A stretch of DNA of 32,302 nucleotides, taken from contig JAUSKG010000014.1 of NCBI GenBank assembly GCA_030647005.1, positions 1 through 32,302 on the forward strand, given 5' to 3'. The notes beneath the pieces were generated by a model. The model had not been told where the DNA came from and searched no databases. It saw nothing but the letters and a program-made list of their open reading frames with translations. Every line of letters begins with the position of its first letter. Position 1 is the stretch's first letter. Positions 25,127 to 30,598 of the stretch are shown one piece after another. The translations under genes and the position numbers were made by a program. This stretch comes from a bacterium (GTDB lineage: Bacteria > Patescibacteriota > Patescibacteriia > JACPHY01).

Positions 25127-25228
25127 ATGATCCGTGAGCATCAGGAGCCCGATTTGGTCAGCATCATCGCATCACTCACCGCCATGGCCGTCGGTTTGGG
25201 GGTGATCCTGTGGTTCATGACCACCTAG
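25127..25228 (+). CDS. 33-aa single-span membrane microprotein
   Basis: ATG 25127 follows a strong GAGGAGGAAT ribosome binding site and a promoter with 17-nt spacing. The 33-residue product starts with a charged MIREHQEPD segment and then has one hydrophobic span (about residues 11-31, with SIIASLTAMAVGLGVIL) before TAG. It lies between the candidate origin and trxB. Good expression signals and a textbook TM helix argue for a real gene. Function unknown; small regulators of membrane proteins look like this, but nothing specific supports that. Confidence 0.65.
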   Translation: MIREHQEPDLVSIIASLTAMAVGLGVILWFMTT

Positions 25229-25252
25229 TGCGGCCCATCAATGCCAAAATCT

Positions 25253-25279
25253 CGTAGGGGAGGGGTTCATCCCCTCCCG
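25253..25279. repeat. GTAGGGG-type hairpin repeat, copy 1
   Basis: CGTAGGGGAGGGG-TTCAT-CCCCTCCCG forms a hairpin. Related units lie at 26358-26383 (inverted) and 26430-26458, so trxB is bracketed by this family. Confidence 0.7.
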
Positions 25280-25307
25280 CTCCGGTTCAGGACTCCATTC
25301 AGTAAAA

Positions 25308-25335
25308 CGCCGATCCCCGAGCGGGATCGGCGTTC
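25308..25335. terminator. Terminator upstream of trxB
   Basis: AACGCCGATCCC pairs with GGGATCGGCGTT around CGAGC. It ends the microprotein transcript. Confidence 0.8.
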
Positions 25336-25399
25336 TCATGAGAACAGCGCGCGCGGCCGCGCTTTCCGCACGGAAGATCAGGCAGCGGCAGCGAACACA

Positions 25400-25408
25400 T
25401 GCTACGAT
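25400..25408 (+). promoter_or_regulatory. Extended -10 promoter of trxB, predicted leaderless
   Basis: TGC-TACGAT ends exactly 8 nt before ATG 25417; no -35 at usual spacing and no Shine-Dalgarno site. Confidence 0.65.
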
Positions 25409-25416
25409 AGCGATCT

Positions 25417-26343
25417 ATGGACACTCCACGATCCCTCATCATCATTGGCGGTGGCCCGGCAGGGCTCACCGCGGCCATCTACGCGGCTCGGGCTAACCTC
25501 AATCCACTCGTACTCGCTGGCGCAACGCCTGGCGGTCAGCTCATGCTCACGTCAGACGTGGAGAACTACCCGGGGTTCGCCGAGCCCATCGCAGGCCCGG
25601 AGCTCATGGATCGCTGGCGCGCACAAGCGAAGAGGTACGGCGCGGAGATTGTGAACGAGGACGTCACCATGATTGATGTCGCACAGCGGCCGTTCACCGT
25701 CACCGCGGGCAAGCAGTCGTACCGCACACACGCGGTCATCGTGGCATCCGGTGCCACGGCGAAGCGGTTGGGTCTGCCAAATGAGGATCGTCTCTGGTCC
25801 AAGGGCGTCCATACATGCGCGGCGTGTGACGGATTCATGTACCGAGGGAAGACCATCGTGGTTGTTGGCGGCGGCGACGCGGCCATGGAGGAGATGCTCA
25901 CGCTCGCGAGGAGCGCGAAGCGCGTGGTCGCCGTGCACCGGCGCGACGACTTCCGCGCGTCGAAGGTCATGGGCGAGCGCGTGAAAGCGCACGCGGCAAT
26001 CGAGGTCCGGTGGAATTCCGTCGTGGAGGATGTGCGCGGTGACGACCGCGTGTCCGGCGTCGTGCTCCGGAACGTGGAGACCAACGCAACGGAGGAGCTC
26101 GCGGCAGACGCGCTCTTCGTCGCCATTGGCCACACTCCCAATACCGGCTTCCTCCAGGGAAAGATCGCGCTCCGCGAGAACGGCTACGCAGACGTGCACG
26201 ACCGCACGCGCTCATCCGTGGACGGCGTCTTCCTCGCCGGCGATGTCGAGGACTACCGCTACCGCCAAGCCGTCACCGCCGCAGCCGGCGGGTGTATGGC
26301 CGCCATGGACGCCGAGAAGTGGTTGGAAGCGAACCATCCGTAG
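25417..26343 (+). CDS. trxB: Thioredoxin reductase
   Basis: The product is 308 aa, a normal length. The FAD-binding GGGPAGL lies at 11-17, the redox-active CAAC at 134-137, the NADPH-binding GGGDAAMEE at about 152, and the late FAD motif with DGVFLAGDV near 270. The enzyme passes electrons from NADPH through FAD and the Cys pair to thioredoxin in the cytoplasm. No thioredoxin gene is in the window. The gene is alone between hairpin repeats and has its own promoter. Confidence 0.96.
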   Translation: MDTPRSLIIIGGGPAGLTAAIYAARANLNPLVLAGATPGGQLMLTSDVENYPGFAEPIAGPELMDRWRAQAKRYGAEIVNEDVTMIDVAQRPFTVTAGKQSYRTHAVIVASGATAKRLGLPNEDRLWSKGVHTCAACDGFMYRGKTIVVVGGGDAAMEEMLTLARSAKRVVAVHRRDDFRASKVMGERVKAHAAIEVRWNSVVEDVRGDDRVSGVVLRNVETNATEELAADALFVAIGHTPNTGFLQGKIALRENGYADVHDRTRSSVDGVFLAGDVEDYRYRQAVTAAAGGCMAAMDAEKWLEANHP

Positions 26344-26357
26344 CGCATTCATTCGGA

Positions 26358-26460
26358 CGGGCGGGTATAAAACCCGCCCCTACGTAGGACGGACACACCT
26401 CTTTGCCTCGCTCCACACATACTCCTCCGTCGTAGGGGAGGGGTTTACCCCCTCCCTCCC
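26358..26460. repeat. GTAGGGG-type hairpin repeats, inverted pair
   Basis: GGCGGGTATAAAACCCGCC with CCTACG (26358-26383) and CGTAGGGGAGGGGTTTACC with CCCTCC (26430-26458) are the same unit in opposite orientations. A third unit lies upstream of trxB at 25253. Confidence 0.7.
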
Positions 26461-26475
26461 CACTCCAAACAAGGA

Positions 26476-26508
26476 AGAACCGTCCGGCGTGCTGCCGGAC
26501 GGTTCTCG
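26476..26508. terminator. Bidirectional terminator
   Basis: AGAACCGTCCGGC pairs with GCCGGACGGTTCT around GTGCT, before the converging gene end at 26520. Confidence 0.85.
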
Positions 26509-26519
26509 TTGGTGCTGCG

Positions 26520-27395
26520 CTAGGCAACAAATACTTGCGGTGCTTCCGCGACCTTCTTGAGGGCCGCTTCAAGTGCCCTACTCCGTCTCCACTGCGTGCT
26601 GGCGACCCCGTGCAACGCGCGGGCGGCGATGCTGAGCGTCGTGAAGCGCGCCGCTGCGATACTCAGCACACGGTCCCTCTGGGCGACAACGTCATTGAGG
26701 TGCTCGTTTGCCGCGTGGACCCCGCCGAATCGAGCGCGCAGCTCCGTGTTCTCGATGCGCAGACGCTCCGTCGCGCGCTCTTGTTTCTCCACGAGCTCCT
26801 GGGCCTTCTCCAGTTGCGTCTGCTCCGCAGCAACCTGTTGCGCGGCACTGAGCACGTCGTCGATGGTGCAGTCGCCGACGAGGCATCGAAGTAGCAGGTT
26901 GGGATCCGGCACGTACTGGCACGCGCTCACGTAGTAGCGCATGTACAGCTCAGGATAGTCGTCGCTGTATCTGCGCGCCTTTTCGAGGTCCAGGGTGGTG
27001 AATCGTTCGCCGTCAGGAGCAACAACCTCGATGGCGGTTTGGTAGAACGCGTGTACGATCCCGCCGATTACCGGTCCCTCGGGCACCCAGATGTTTTCGG
27101 TGTCCACGGAGAGCTCGCGGTGATCTCCCTGTCCCGCGCCTTGGATCTTGATGAGCATCGGGTAGGCCTCCTTTGAGGCGTTCTTTCCCGATCCGCTGGT
27201 GAGATCAACGATCACGGCGGCGACCCCGTATTGCTGCTCCTCGTGAAGCGTGAACGAGACGCTGCTCACCTTCGCTCCAGGGAGAGTGCTCGCACGGCAT
27301 GACGATCCAAGGAATGTGAGCTCCGGCTCGTTTCGCGGAGCGATGGTAGCAACCGAACCAGCGACACGCGCAAACAACAACTGACCTGGCTTCAT
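26520..27395 (-). CDS. Hypothetical protein with C-terminal coiled coil
   Basis: The product is 291 aa from ATG 27395, set by TTGGAGGCATTC; the frame is open further upstream but without signals. Residues 1-150 are beta-rich (LLFARVAGSVATI, VSSVSFTLHEEQQYGVAAVIVDL, MLIKIQG). A helical region follows, then a coiled coil at about 190-245 (EKAQELVEKQERATERLRIE). The SPFH/flotillin proteins have a similar beta-then-coiled-coil order, but there is no TM segment and no clear motif, so I do not assign it. It has its own strong promoter and a leader of about 115 nt that can fold into a hairpin. Confidence 0.75.
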   Translation of the reverse strand: MKPGQLLFARVAGSVATIAPRNEPELTFLGSSCRASTLPGAKVSSVSFTLHEEQQYGVAAVIVDLTSGSGKNASKEAYPMLIKIQGAGQGDHRELSVDTENIWVPEGPVIGGIVHAFYQTAIEVVAPDGERFTTLDLEKARRYSDDYPELYMRYYVSACQYVPDPNLLLRCLVGDCTIDDVLSAAQQVAAEQTQLEKAQELVEKQERATERLRIENTELRARFGGVHAANEHLNDVVAQRDRVLSIAAARFTTLSIAARALHGVASTQWRRSRALEAALKKVAEAPQVFVA

Positions 27396-27416
27396 GAATG
27401 CCTCCAACAAATGACC

Positions 27417-27474
27417 GGGGATCCCCCGGGTTCGAGGTTTTTTCGGTGGCCGGAAACCCGGATCCACCTACGCA
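27417..27474 (-). promoter_or_regulatory. Leader hairpin of 26520-27395
   Basis: On the minus strand GGATCCGGGTT pairs with AACCCG-GGG-GATCC, with a bulge, across an A-rich loop. It ends about 10 nt before the TTGGAGG ribosome binding site, so it could influence translation. No known riboswitch is recognised. Confidence 0.4.
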
Positions 27475-27518
27475 GCACGACTGACATTGTGCGTCCCCTG
27501 CGTTATCAGGACATTTCC

Positions 27519-27547
27519 ATCATAGCACGGGTTGGATTACTTGTCAA
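27519..27547 (-). promoter_or_regulatory. Promoter of 26520-27395
   Basis: TTGACA (27547-27542), 17 nt, TATGAT (27524-27519) on the minus strand. Near-consensus. Confidence 0.85.
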
Positions 27548-27612
27548 TCTATAATGTTAGTATATATAGACATGAATAATAGCTATATTGAGCCAAGCCA
27601 ATAAAATAGGTC

Positions 27613-27641
27613 TTGACACGTCTGACACGGCATGGTATACT
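27613..27641 (+). promoter_or_regulatory. Very strong promoter of the structured RNA segment
   Basis: TTGACA (27613-27618), 17 nt, TGG-TATACT (27636-27641): consensus -35, near-consensus -10 and an extended -10. An AT-rich stretch lies upstream (about 27550-27612). It faces away from the promoter at 27519-27547. Confidence 0.88.
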
Positions 27642-27647
27642 AGAAAT

Positions 27648-28040
27648 GTTGAAGATAAGAGCCGCTTCAGTGGCTCGAGTTCAGGAGAAGTTTCGTCAGC
27701 GCGGATAGAAACTTCACAATACAAACCCGCTGATTGTCGGCGAGGATCGTGGTGTCGTTCGATAGTGTCAATCGCCTGACAAGCAGCAAACCCTACTGGC
27801 TCCTGCGCCTCCTGCGCGAGCCAAGAGGAGAGAGCCCTGGTGACTTGGGTCAAAGTCATAGCCCCGGTGGTGTTCGGTGAGCGATTCGACGGAACGAGCG
27901 ATCGCTCGCTCCACCCCGGACCGGTGTATGATGCGCCAAGGAATAGGCGCTCCACGGTCCGGGGCGTTCACCGAACATCATTGCCTCACCAACAATCCGA
28001 AACTCCCTCCTCGTGTCCTGAGGAGGGAGTTTCGTGCTTG
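27648..28040 (+). ncRNA. Candidate structured RNA of about 390 nt, class unknown
   Basis: It begins at the predicted start of a very strong promoter and has no credible reading frame. Visible pairings: GAGCC/GGCTC (27659-27676); GAAGTTTC/GAAACTTC (27687-27715), whose loop TCAGCG pairs with CGCTGA (27728-27733), an H-type pseudoknot; a 10-bp stem 27734-27743/27772-27782; TGGCTC/GAGCCA with GCGC/GCGC (27797-27823), whose loop CTCCT pairs with AGGAG (27826-27830), a second pseudoknot; TGACTT/AAGTCA (27841-27858); and TGTTCGGTGA/TCACCGAACA (27871-27977) enclosing CCCCGGACCG/CGGTCCGGGG. A 14-bp terminator-like hairpin ends it. tmRNA and RNase P RNA hallmarks are missing. It may be a new RNA or a long leader. 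Confidence 0.55.
27998..28034 (+). terminator. Terminator-like hairpin of the structured RNA
   Basis: CGAAACTCCCTCCT pairs perfectly (14 bp) with AGGAGGGAGTTTCG around a 9-nt loop. GTGCTTG follows, so the T-run is weak and readthrough is possible. Confidence 0.6.
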
Positions 28041-28050
28041 AGCATGTTCA

Positions 28051-28105
28051 CCACCTCATGAGCGCGGCGCTGGTACTTGTGACCAGAGCTGCGCTCATGA
28101 GGTGG
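28051..28105. repeat. Perfect 15-bp inverted repeat with inner hairpin
   Basis: CCACCTCATGAGCGC (28051-28065) pairs exactly with 28091-28105. Inside, CTGGT/ACCAG (28070-28086) forms a second stem. It lies just past the structured RNA. Confidence 0.75.
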
Positions 28106-28399
28106 CGATGGATCCGACACAACCCCGACCGTTGATGCGATGTCGGAATTCCATCTGAGCACCGCTCTGAGCGGTCCTCGGATGGGAAACGGTTGCTACC
28201 GTGCAAGTCGCTGGAGGCCGTTTGCGGGTACACTCCCGCAGACCCGCCCGAGAAAGTGTCCAGTACGCTATCGTGCGAGGTCCAAACTCGCAACGTCGCG
28301 TACCAAGGTTACTACAGTGACCGTTTCCCAAACCCTTACGTCGAAGAAAGCAAATTCCCATACAAACCCGCCCCGGGGTGAAGGGGGAAAGGACAACCG
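28106..28399. other. Hairpin-packed leader upstream of the 76-aa gene
   Basis: No gene is seen. Successive hairpins: a 13-bp stem with bulge (28107-28155), ACCGCT/AGCGGT (28161-28175), ACGGT/ACCGT, TGCGGG/CCCGCA, GTACGC/GCGTAC enclosing TGCGAG/CTCGCA, and GGTTAC/GTGACC. It ends with the CCCGCCCCGGGG leader motif (28365-28386). No separate promoter is visible, so it may be read from 27613. Confidence 0.45.
28365..28386 (+). repeat. GC-rich leader motif, copy 1
   Basis: CGCCCCGGGGTGAAGGGG and four flanking bases, 14 nt before ATG 28400, are identical to 29056-29077 before the next gene. It contains the palindrome CCCCGGGG and supplies the purine-rich ribosome binding region. Confidence 0.75.
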
Positions 28400-28630
28400 A
28401 TGAAGGTTTTTGTTCTTGTGGAAACCATGCAGAGCTTCAACGACTCCTTCGAGGTTCTTGATGTCTACATGAGTCGAGAAAAGGCGGATGAGGAGGCCAA
28501 ACGGCTGCGCGATGCGGAGGAGGAGGCCGAACGGCTGCGAGTTATGGAAGAAGGGCGGTTCGGCGATGGTGTCGACCCCCCCCAAGCGTTCCCGAAGTAC
28601 GAGGTCATCGAGAAGGAGGTGATCGAGTAG
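28400..28630 (+). CDS. Small acidic protein, beta strand plus charged helix
   Basis: The product is 76 aa from ATG 28400, preceded by AAAGGAC 7 nt upstream. The order is a strand (KVFVLVETM), a second strand (SFEVLDVYMS), a long charged helix (REKADEEAKRLRDAEEEAER, about 26-48) and a final YEVIEKEVIE strand. This resembles the small phage-type or mobile-element proteins that begin MKVYVL and carry SREKAEE. Such proteins have no known function. The codon string AAACGGCTGCGC/GAACGGCTGCGA shows a short internal duplication. A 10-bp hairpin follows at 28642-28671. Confidence 0.7.
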   Translation: MKVFVLVETMQSFNDSFEVLDVYMSREKADEEAKRLRDAEEEAERLRVMEEGRFGDGVDPPQAFPKYEVIEKEVIE

Positions 28631-28641
28631 GACGTTCAACC

Positions 28642-28671
28642 GGTTCCGACGGCCACTACGTCGTCGGAACC
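28642..28671 (+). terminator. Hairpin after the 76-aa gene
   Basis: GGTTCCGACG pairs with CGTCGGAACC around a 10-nt loop, 11 bp past the stop codon. No T-run, so attenuation or mRNA protection is as likely as termination. Confidence 0.5.
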
Positions 28672-28721
28672 CCACCTGAGATGCTGAATGGTCGGCGGTT
28701 CGGGTGGGAGGATCAATCGTT

Positions 28722-28809
28722 CGTCATTGCGAGTCCGCGAAGCAATCTCACCAGCGACAATCCCGTGTATCGTGTGAGATTGCCACGTCGAGGACTCCTC
28801 GCAATGACG
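28722..28809. repeat. Palindromic dispersed repeat, copy 4
   Basis: Begins CGTCATTGCGAGTCCGCG and ends GGACTCCTCGCAATGACG; the inner arms are GCAATCTCAC and GTGAGATTGC. This is a variant of the family at 717, 4588 and 9853. Confidence 0.85.
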
Positions 28810-28929
28810 ACAGGGAGGGTGAGCCGATCACGTCATCGGCATCTCGCATGGACGGTGGAGGACCGCGCTACGCCGAGCAATCGGAGTACCTCCAACGTCC
28901 ATGCGGGATCGCGGTGCGATTCCGGAGAC

Positions 28930-29016
28930 GGCACTGCTCAGCAGCAAGAGGACGGGTTGTCCTGCCCGCAAGGGTCGCTGAGGTAAGGGTGGGTTCGATT
29001 CCCGCCGGTGCCACCA
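28930..29016 (+). ncRNA. tRNA-like element ending in CCA
   Basis: The 3' part is that of a tRNA: T arm GTGGG-TTCGATT-CCCGC, acceptor strand CGGTGCC, then ACCA. GGCACTG (28930-28936) can pair with CGGTGCC over all 7 positions (one U-G wobble). Between them CTCAGC pairs with GCTGAG, enclosing either GGAC/GTCC and CCC/GGG hairpins or a CGGGT/GCCCG hairpin. No standard D arm and no 7-nt anticodon loop with U33 can be drawn. It may be a degenerate or unusual class II tRNA, a tRNA mimic in the leader of the next gene, or a remnant of an attachment site. Confidence 0.5.
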
Positions 29017-29055
29017 GCTGTACCACGTTGTACCACGCTGTTTTCCAAGAACGAT

Positions 29056-29077
29056 AACCCGCCCCGGGGTGAAGGGG
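29056..29077 (+). repeat. GC-rich leader motif, copy 2
   Basis: Identical 22-bp core to 28365-28386, here 16 nt before ATG 29093. Confidence 0.75.
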
Positions 29078-29092
29078 AGAAAGTGACACGTG

Positions 29093-29686
29093 ATGCGTCT
29101 GCACACGAAACCGACCAAGACGAACGTTGCTTCCATGACCGGCCTGAGGGGGCTCAGCGAATCCCAGCGGCGCAGCGAGCTCATGGCGGGAGTGTATCTC
29201 ACCCCCGGACAGCAGCTCGCCCAGTGTTGCATGGGCATCGGGCTGGACGAGCTGCACGAGGCGATGTCCCTCGACGGACGGGACCTCACCGGCGTGGCGG
29301 CGGCGAATCCGAAGCTGAGGAAGGTGCCGACCAGCACCATGAAAACCCACAGCATCCGGGGGGTGCTTAAGGGCGGTCAGGAGCACCAGCGCTTCAACAT
29401 CGGCGGGCAGCTGCGCTTCGGCGTCGCGCTGATGCGTGTGGCGGAAGACGTCAGCTGCTCGCCCGAAGAGGCGCCCTTCGTAGAGGACGATGCCGACGAC
29501 GATGTCTGCGTCCGAGGGCTCCACGAGATGCAGGACGACATGGCCGAGCTCTTGCACGAGCAGGCGGAGCGCGAGGTCAGCTTCCTGGCCCTGGTCAAGA
29601 GGACCAAGGCAGCGCGCGAGGAGAAGCGTGTCAGCCGCAGGTCTGGCGGCGAGAAGGTGCACTACTCCGTGACGCACACGGCGTAG
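29093..29686 (+). CDS. Hypothetical soluble protein
   Basis: The product is 197 aa from ATG 29093 (a GTG directly precedes it); GAAGGGGAG in the leader motif is the likely ribosome binding region. Residues 1-30 are basic (RLHTKPTKTNV, LSESQRRSEL). The middle holds GQQLAQC and short strands. Residues about 118-135 are very acidic (EEAPFVEDDADDDV) and 137-185 are helical. No TM, signal peptide or known motif. An antisense frame of 383 codons covers it but is His/Arg-rich and crosses the tRNA-like element, so I take it as a shadow. Family unknown. Confidence 0.6.
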   Translation: MRLHTKPTKTNVASMTGLRGLSESQRRSELMAGVYLTPGQQLAQCCMGIGLDELHEAMSLDGRDLTGVAAANPKLRKVPTSTMKTHSIRGVLKGGQEHQRFNIGGQLRFGVALMRVAEDVSCSPEEAPFVEDDADDDVCVRGLHEMQDDMAELLHEQAEREVSFLALVKRTKAAREEKRVSRRSGGEKVHYSVTHTA

Positions 29687-30057
29687 CGGAAGTCGAGGGA
29701 TCGGGCGTGTGCCCCATCCCATCCGCGTGCGGCGGAACCGCATGAAATGAATGACGAGGTACGGTGCATGGAGAATGAACCGAAGAAGCGCCTGTTGTAG
29801 CGACCAGGCGCGGATGCCATAAGCGGTTGGGGAACCGCGAGTGCAAAATCCCAAGAGCCCCCGAGCGCCTGCACAAGCAGCGTTCGGGGTCCCACCAAAG
29901 ATGCGTTCATCCAGGATTCCATGGGGATGAGAACGCGCCTTTGGTGGGAGAGCGAAGTGTGAGTGCTCTACCCGCAGTACATTCACCTGAGCGTTGGGAT
30001 GACCCCATTCGCTCCACATCGTTGCTAGCCCGTGCAGCGCACGGGAGGGAGAGAACC
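29687..30057. other. Hairpin-rich leader of the first membrane paralogue
   Basis: No gene is seen. Hairpins: GCGCCTG/CAGGCGC (about 29796-29820), GCGGTT/AACCGC (about 29822-29840), CCCCGAGCG/CGTTCGGGG (about 29861-29889), a large hairpin 29890-29949 with an 11-bp base, and CCCGTGC/GCACGGG (about 30029-30045) just before the GGAGGGAG ribosome binding site. Confidence 0.5.
29890..29966 (+). promoter_or_regulatory. Leader element C: hairpin plus shared motif
   Basis: TCCCACCAAAG pairs with CTTTGGTGGGA (29890-29949), with an inner CATCC/GGATG stem. The closing strand runs into GGTGGGAGAGCGAAGTG and GAGTGC (29943-29966), 20 of 24 bases of which recur in leader D (30488-30511). Confidence 0.55.
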
Positions 30058-30417
30058 ATGCTGAAGGAACTGCTCACCGTTGCAATCACCCTCATCGCGG
30101 TAGTTGTGTTCATGGGGTGTTGGGGGAAGACCCTTCCCAGAGGAAATGACGCGCCATACTTCGTGGGCATGGTGGTCTCAGGGTTGGTGGCCGTCCATGC
30201 CTACCTGCACGTGCTCCGTCGGACGCGCGGCGTGTACATCGCGAGGGTCGTCACGGGCATGGCGACACTCATTGCAACATTCGCCTCCGCCTTCTACTTC
30301 GCGGTTGCAGCGAGCCGCTACGACTACATCCCCTTCGCATACGGAGATACGGCTCTCGCCGTGCTGTCCGTAGCGATCTTCGTGGTCGTCACCGCGAACA
30401 TGCTCGCCAGCGAGTAG
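30058..30417 (+). CDS. Small four-helix membrane protein, paralogue 1
   Basis: The product is 119 aa from ATG 30058 with GGGAGGGAGAG as ribosome binding site. Four hydrophobic helices (about 5-24, 34-52, 63-86 and 97-116). It shares FMGC at the end of helix 1, GND..YFVGM before helix 2, a FYF..A segment and an AYGDTALAVL segment with the next membrane gene (30599-30991). The Cys after helix 1 looks lipobox-like but is not followed by a soluble domain. No transporter motif recognised. Family unknown. Confidence 0.75.
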   Translation: MLKELLTVAITLIAVVVFMGCWGKTLPRGNDAPYFVGMVVSGLVAVHAYLHVLRRTRGVYIARVVTGMATLIATFASAFYFAVAASRYDYIPFAYGDTALAVLSVAIFVVVTANMLASE

Positions 30418-30423
30418 ACCACA

Positions 30424-30453
30424 GTCCCCAACCGCGCCCGCGCGGTTGGGGAC
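30424..30453 (+). terminator. Perfect 13-bp hairpin after paralogue 1
   Basis: GTCCCCAACCGCG pairs with CGCGGTTGGGGAC around CCCG, 6 bp after the stop. No T-run follows; leader D begins at once. Confidence 0.65.
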
Positions 30454-30511
30454 CCACCACGAGCCCTGACGCACCGTCGGGCCGCGTGGTGGGAAAGCGC
30501 AGTGCGAGTAC
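30453..30511 (+). promoter_or_regulatory. Leader element D: hairpin plus shared motif
   Basis: CCCACCACG pairs with CGTGGTGGG (30453-30493). The closing strand runs into GGTGGGAAAGCGCAGTG and CGAGTAC (30488-30511), the counterpart of leader C. Confidence 0.55.
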
Positions 30512-30598
30512 CTTGCAAGTAAAAGAAGAATTTGAGCAGAGGGACAACCCCTCGTGCTCTACGCCTCTGCTTCATGCGGAGCAATGAAAGGACAGGAC

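Larger units (their letters stand above)
28631..29092. other. Leader region with repeat, hairpins and tRNA-like element
   Basis: No gene is seen. Contents: hairpin GGTTCCGACG/CGTCGGAACC (28642-28671), palindromic repeat copy 4 (28722-28809), a 15-bp hairpin GCATGGACG...CGTCCATGC (about 28848-28906), a GGGATCGC/GCGATTCC hairpin (28908-28926), the tRNA-like element (28930-29016), two direct TGTACCACG words (29019-29037) and the second GC-rich leader motif (29056-29077). Confidence 0.5.

Noticed and set aside
27557-27955. 132-codon minus-strand frame over the structured RNA
   Set aside because: It spans the strong plus promoter and the pseudoknot stems, has no start signal and no recognisable protein character.
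28960-28992. RNase P RNA fragment
   Set aside because: GAGGTAAGGGTG after a CCC-GCAA-GGG hairpin resembles the P9-P10 region of E. coli RNase P RNA, but the conserved GGAAAGTCC and ACAGAA elements are missing around it.
27648-29016. tmRNA
   Set aside because: GATTCGACGG occurs at 27882-27891 and a T arm with CCA ends at 29016, but they are over 1.1 kb apart, the 5' bases do not pair with the acceptor strand, and no Ala-rich tag frame ending in a stop is visible.
27648-29016. Group I or II self-splicing intron in a tRNA gene
   Set aside because: No 5' half of a matching tRNA is found upstream, and neither the group I core nor a group II domain V could be recognised.
28868-30019. 383-codon open frame on the minus strand opposite the 197-aa gene
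   Set aside because: It is His/Arg/Leu-rich, crosses the tRNA-like element and the hairpin leader, and lacks start signals. It looks like an antisense shadow of GC-rich coding DNA.
30424-30493. Integron attC sites between small gene cassettes
   Set aside because: CCCCAAC and GTTGGGG are near the attC core boxes but do not fit RYYYAAC/GTTRRRY, the hairpin is perfect instead of bulged, and no integrase gene is present.
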